From: Cannabis sativa | Taxonomy: Eukaryota > Streptophyta > Magnoliopsida > Rosales > Cannabaceae | DNA length: 64,000 bases | Reading direction: 5' to 3' | NCBI RefSeq assembly: GCF_029168945.1 | Contig: NC_083602.1 | Span: 27,081,323-27,145,322, forward strand | Part shown: positions 60,114 through 64,000 of the stretch, one piece after another | How the letters are laid out: the number at the start of each line of letters is the position of its first letter | Numbering within the stretch: the stretch's first letter is position 1 | The notes under the pieces: model-generated | What the model saw: the letters and a program-made list of their open reading frames with translations, nothing else | The model's database searches: none | Told to the model about the DNA's origin: nothing | Made by a program: the position numbers and the translations under genes

Positions 60114-60487
60114 GTGTTTGGCTAAATTTTAAGATATATGAGTTAAAAAAAATTAGAAAACAATAAAATATAATTTTTTATTTTTTTGTCTAACATAATT
60201 TTTTTATACATTATCTTTTCGAGTCTGCCTAGGCTAGGGTTTAAGGTCTAAGGCTGGTGTTGGGATTCGAGCCTAAGTCGGGGTTTGGGGTGGCGGGTCT
60301 GGGGCTTGGCCAGGATGAGGTTGGGGTTTGAGTCTATGTCCAGTTCAGAGCTGAGGCCAAGGTTGACTTCTGAAGTCTGTGCCAGGGTCTGGGTGGGGTT
60401 GGGTTCTTGTCACGACGTGGAATATTGAAGTCTTTTTTTAGTAAAAAAAATCTAAAAAATAGTTTTTAAAAAATATTAGCCAAACAC
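60114..60487. mobile_element. MITE-like element with G-rich core (374 bp)
   Basis: Inverted ends GTGTTTGGCTAA (60114-60125) and TTAGCCAAACAC (60476-60487). GTGTTTGGC ends are common in hAT-type miniature elements. The core 60225-60420 is strikingly G-rich on this strand, with gggtttgggg and ggtctgggg phrases. No convincing TSD is seen, so the class is uncertain. Confidence 0.6.
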
Positions 60488-61379
60488 ATCATATTTTAAA
60501 AACTACAAAAATTACTTTTTGTTCTCATTTTTGAAAATATAATTTCTCTATTTTACCTCAAACTTTACATTACTAAAACTCCTCTTTCTTTAATTTTTAA
60601 AATATCTAATTCATTTAATTATATAATATTAGTATATATGCATATCCCCATATTATAAAAAGAAGTGGAGTGCTAATTACAACCTCTTATTAGTCAATTT
60701 TTGTGCTCGAAAACACACGCTAGAATAATTTTTTCAAAAAAATAATAAAATTCATAGCTTGTATTCGTTATAGTTACAATATCATCTTTGTAGATTTTTG
60801 AAAAGTTTTGAATTGTTTGCAGTGCCGAAAACTTGTTTGAAATTTCTTGAACACTCGCGGTACATTGGAATATTAAGAAGTTTGTTGTCCATATATATTG
60901 TAAACTTTTCAATAAAAAAAGATTACAGGCTTCATACTGTAACTATAATGAACATAGCCATAAAAAAATAGAAGAAAAATATTTCGGTATGTATTTTTGA
61001 GTACAAAAGTTGACTAAGTGGTTGATGTGGTTGCAATAGGAGTTTGATGATATCACTTTTTTAAAAAGAAATTTTTCTTTCTGGAAAAAGGGTTCAATTT
61101 TTGACTTCATATTGTCCATAGACAATTTTAATCAATTATCCTTTCTGGGATATTTTTTTTTTTTAAAATTGGTGGGTTTGCAATATATTATGTATTTCTA
61201 GATAAATTCTAGTTGATCGTACACATATATGCCCCTCAAGTAGTTTTAAAGAATAAAACTTTGTAATTACTTGAACAAACTTTAATTTTATTAATAACAA
61301 AAGTTTACATTACAGAGAAAAAATATAGCATTTACATTATAAGTTTACTGGTAATAGGGTCGCAAATGTTACACATTTC
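60488..61379. other. Noncoding stretch left of element I
   Basis: No recognisable gene or repeat. It includes minus-strand frames of 60-72 aa (60694-60912, 60943-61125) that resemble nothing I know. The 3' LTR of element I should lie here or further left; I cannot place its ends. Confidence 0.4.
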
Positions 61380-62281
61380 AGTAGTTCTTTTTTAGCGAGC
61401 AGTTAAGCTGAGCCAATTTGTAAACCCTGGTTCCAACTATTGCCTTGATAGCATAAGGACCTTCCTAGTTTGGGTTAAACACTCCAGCAGATGCATCTTG
61501 TCTATTTGCAAACACTCGTCTTAACACCAAATCTCCAACATGGAAGAGTCTTTTCTTAACTCTTTTATTGAAAATTCAAGGAAAATTTAAGGAGTTCTTG
61601 GTTTTTTTTCTTGTTTGTAGAATTCACATCTGTTGGTCGCAATATTAATTTCTACCGGTAGAATCGCTTCTAAGCCAAATGCCAACGAGAATGGAGTGTG
61701 CCCTGTTGTTGTTTTCTCTGTCGTTCTATGAGCCCAAAGTACTTGTGGTAGTTCATCTACTCATCCTCCTTTTGCAACATCCAATTTCTTCTTAATAGTA
61801 TCCGTTAAGGTTTTGTTAACAGCTTCTACTTGTCCATTTGCTTGGGGTCTTGAAACTAACGAGAAGCTCTTAATGATTTTATTCCTTTCATAGAACTCAG
61901 TGAATAATTCGCCATCAAACTAAGTTCCATTGTCAGATACTATTTTAATGGGTATTCCAAATCTACAAATTATGTTCTTGACGACAAAATTGAGAACTTT
62001 CTTGCAAGTTATGGAAAGTAGAGGTTCAGCCTCTTCACATTTGTGAAGAAGTCGACTGCTACTACTGCATACGTTTCTCCTCGCCTTGTGGGTAACGCCC
62101 CAATCAAGTTGATTCCCCATATTGAAAATGGGTACGGTGAAGTCATCATTTTGAGTTCTGTTGGTGGTATGCGAGGTATATGTGAAATTCTTTGGCATTT
62201 ATCGCATCTCTTGACAAATTCATGTGTGTCCTTTTTTATTGTTTGGCAATAGTATCCTTGGCGGATGATCTTCTTTGACAA
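61380..62281 (-). pseudogene. Integrase of element I
   Basis: The zinc-binding end (CDKCQRISH) lies near 62200, the first part of the core (WGINLIGALPTRRGETYAVV) at about 62130-62070, and the second catalytic Asp in KIVSDNG near 61930. A segment SRPQANGQVEAVN (third catalytic residue E) follows around 61830-61850. At least two frame changes occur: frames 62281-62009 and 62198-61920 overlap. The C-terminal region runs to about 61380. Confidence 0.85.
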
Positions 62282-62303
62282 GCTTTACCAACCCGCATGA
62301 TCC

Positions 62304-62621
62304 TTACAAAAGCCTTTTGTGAATTTCTTTGATTATTTTGCTTCCTTCTGTGGGGTGTACACATCGTAGGAGAGGCATTGGATAACCCCTTCTATATAAT
62401 TTACCTTCTACTATTGTATAGCGAGGCACTGAATTCAAGAGTTCGCGTGCTTTGTTCTTGTCTGTAGGAAGTTTTCCGTTGAGTAGATAGTTAATTATGG
62501 GTGTCATCCATGTAGGCGAGGCATCTATCATTTCAACTTCTTCCTTTTCACATATACTTGGTCCATTTAGAACTTCAACTGCTACCAAATTTAGTTTATC
62601 AAGCTCATTCTGAGAGTCCAA
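62304..62621 (-). pseudogene. Linker and integrase N-terminus of element I
   Basis: Frame 62621-62304 includes WMTPIINYLLNGKLP and YTIVEGKLYRRGY, the conserved stretch before the integrase zinc finger in Tat-like elements. The catalytic core continues in the next frame. Confidence 0.82.
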
Positions 62622-62641
62622 TTTTGCTAAGGCATCGACAC

Positions 62642-63030
62642 TTAACTTATATGTTCTGTTGGAATTTGTTCAATTTTACAGTAATCAAACCTCTCTAAGT
62701 TCTTCTGAACCTTTTCCAAATATTTTTCCATCTTTAAACCCTTCCACTGGTATTCGCCTAGAACTTGGTTCACAATCAATTGCGAGTCACTATAGCACAA
62801 AAGATTCTTGACTTTCAAAACCTCAGCCATTCTTAAGCCAGCTAACAAAGCCTCGTACTCAGGCTCGTTGTTTGAAGTGTTGTACTGGAATCTTAAGGCA
62901 TAGTGAAATTTAAAATTATCTGGTGAAATCATTATCACTTCTGCACCCGAGCCATTTTCATTTGATGCTCCATCCACGTATAATTTATAACTATTTGTAT
63001 CTCGCTAGACTAGTGGATTTTCATTTGAAA
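62642..63030 (-). pseudogene. Additional RNase H of element I
   Basis: Frame 62977-62642, with the upstream LYVDGASNENGSGAEV extending it. RNase H residues visible: D in VDGAS, E in EYEALLAGL, D in YSDSQLIVNQ. A stop precedes it near 63010. The domain looks otherwise complete, but it is embedded in a broken polyprotein. Confidence 0.85.
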
Positions 63031-63444
63031 CTATCCTTTCTATTAGGAAATCGGCCAAAGCCTGGCCCTTGATGGATGTTCTCGGGTGATAGGTTATAAC
63101 GAATTGCCCCAGTTCAATTGACCATTTTATAAACCTTCCAAAAGCATTTGGCTTCGACAAAACTTGCTTTAATGGTTGAACGATTAATACGTTTATGGGA
63201 CGTGCTAGGAAGTAGGTTCTTAGTTTGCGAGATGCATGGATCAGACATAGGGCAAGTTTTTTAAGAGGGGGATATGTTGATTCTGCCCCCAGTAACCTTT
63301 TAATAACATAGTAAATAGGTTGCTGGTGCTTTCCCTCTTCTCACACCAATGATGGACTTTGCACTTTCTGAGACAACCAAGTAGAGGTATAAAGTCTCTC
63401 CAGTTATTGGTTTAGCCAAAACTGAGGTGTTGATAAATGTTTCT
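63031..63444 (-). pseudogene. RT-linked RNase H of element I
   Basis: Frameshifted. Translation pieces give QQPIYYVIKRLLGAE, then YPPLKKLALCL and RPINVLIVQPLKQVL, then WSIELGQFVITYHPR, matching the RNase H region after gypsy RT. Confidence 0.8.
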
Positions 63445-64000
63445 TTATGCCTCTAAAGGCTTCCTCGCACTCACCTGTCCATTCAAACTTTTGTTTCCTC
63501 GCAACACATTGAAGAATGATAGGCATTTATCAATTGATTTCGAGATGAATCTATTTAGTGCTACCATTCTTCCTATTAAGGCTTGGACTTCCTTCGGCTT
63601 TGTAGGCGATGACATCTTTATTAAGGCCTTAAGTTTTTTAGGATTTGCTTCAATGCCCCTCGCATTCACTATGAAACCTAGAAACTTTCCGAAGGAGACC
63701 CTCAAAGAACACTTTTTTGGGTTGAGTTTCATGTTATACTTTTTGAGTATTTCGAAGCACTCTGCGAGGTCTATTTTATGGTCTTCACACTTTACTGTCT
63801 TCACCAACATATCATCGACATAGACTTCCATGTTTCGACCAATTTTCTTCTTGAACATTCCATTTACTAGTCGCTTATATGTTGCCCCAGTATTCTTCAA
63901 ACCAAATGGCATGACTTTATAACAATAATGTCCCATGTTGGTTAACAAAACTTGTATGCTCTTAATGAAAGACATGCATTTTGATCTAGTTATATCCAGA
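63445..64000 (-). pseudogene. RT palm and thumb of element I, N-terminus outside window
   Basis: Frame 63975-63445: KVMPFGLKNTGATYKRLV, catalytic VYVDDMLVKT, and KFLGFIVNARGIEANPKK. These are standard gypsy RT motifs in the right order. The catalytic YVDD is intact. The N-terminal part continues beyond 64000. Confidence 0.88.

Larger units (their letters stand above)
61380..64000 (-). mobile_element. Ty3-gypsy element I (Tat-like), pol region, minus
   Basis: The order in element direction is RT, RNase H, additional RNase H, integrase, typical of the Tat lineage. The element enters from the right edge of the window. Each domain is broken by stops or frameshifts. It is related to F but not a recent copy. 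Confidence 0.85.

Noticed and set aside
60225..60420. Telomeric or ribosomal spacer sequence
   Set aside because: The G-rich phrases are irregular and not the plant telomere repeat; the block sits inside an inverted-repeat element.
61380..64000. Integrated pararetrovirus
   Set aside because: RT is followed by RNase H, a second RNase H and an integrase with zinc finger, the Ty3-gypsy order; no movement-protein sequence seen.

Overview
This window is nuclear DNA of a flowering plant, probably a eudicot with a repeat-rich genome; the species cannot be fixed from the sequence. It is very AT-rich and I find no host gene, tRNA, rRNA or CRISPR array. Nearly all of it is LTR retrotransposons inserted into one another, plus two solo LTRs, a LINE fragment and two small inverted-repeat elements. 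I read the boundaries from LTR ends (TG...CA), primer-binding sites (PBS), polypurine tracts (PPT) and 5-bp target-site duplications (TSD), so the order of insertion can be reconstructed.

Layout. Positions 1-55605 form one nest. The oldest layer is F, a Ty3-gypsy element of Tat-like type on the minus strand (29864-30830, 32864-35608 and 53953-55605). F was hit by D (Ty1-copia, +, right part at 26013-29863), by an E-type LTR now left as a solo LTR (30831-32863, TSD CTTGA), and by a copia array (35609-53952, -, TSD ATAAC). D was hit by E (Ty3-gypsy, -, 23074-26012). E was hit by B (copia, -, 5976-12364 plus 22639-23073). B was hit by A (complete copia, +, 12365-22633, TSD GGATC) and, apparently, by C (copia, +, 1-5975, left end outside the window). 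The B LTR also carries a 374-bp Mutator-like inverted-repeat element with a 9-bp TSD. The left halves of B, C, D, E and F lie outside the window.

The copia elements are one family with about 1.9-kb LTRs in two subfamilies. Type II (A, D, G, H) has a UBN2-type gag with one zinc knuckle and a pol worn down to scattered motifs. Type I (B, C, the LTR at 55974) has no recognisable gag; in its place is a second, diverged copy of a leader module. Only one gag is uninterrupted (47557-48417, 286 aa). The family therefore looks non-autonomous, moved by proteins from elsewhere. Its leader is about 3.7 kb long and holds conserved signals: a GT donor near the LTR end, a 22-23-nt segment bounded by splice-like sites, a twin 18-bp motif at a constant 113-bp spacing, GC-rich hairpin islands, and an AG acceptor just before the gag ATG. 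Together these suggest a spliced gag mRNA with a micro-exon.

The copia array is the second notable structure: LTR-internal-LTR-internal-LTR, with one TSD flanking the whole 18.3 kb. This indicates one insertion that later expanded by unequal recombination.

Right of 55605 are an AT-rich spacer, a type I LTR lacking matching TSDs (55974-57867), a LINE fragment, an F-type solo LTR (58290-58918, TSD CATAC), an AT-rich degenerate tandem array, an inverted-repeat element with a G-rich core (60114-60487), and the pol region of another decayed Tat-like gypsy element (about 61380 to the window end).
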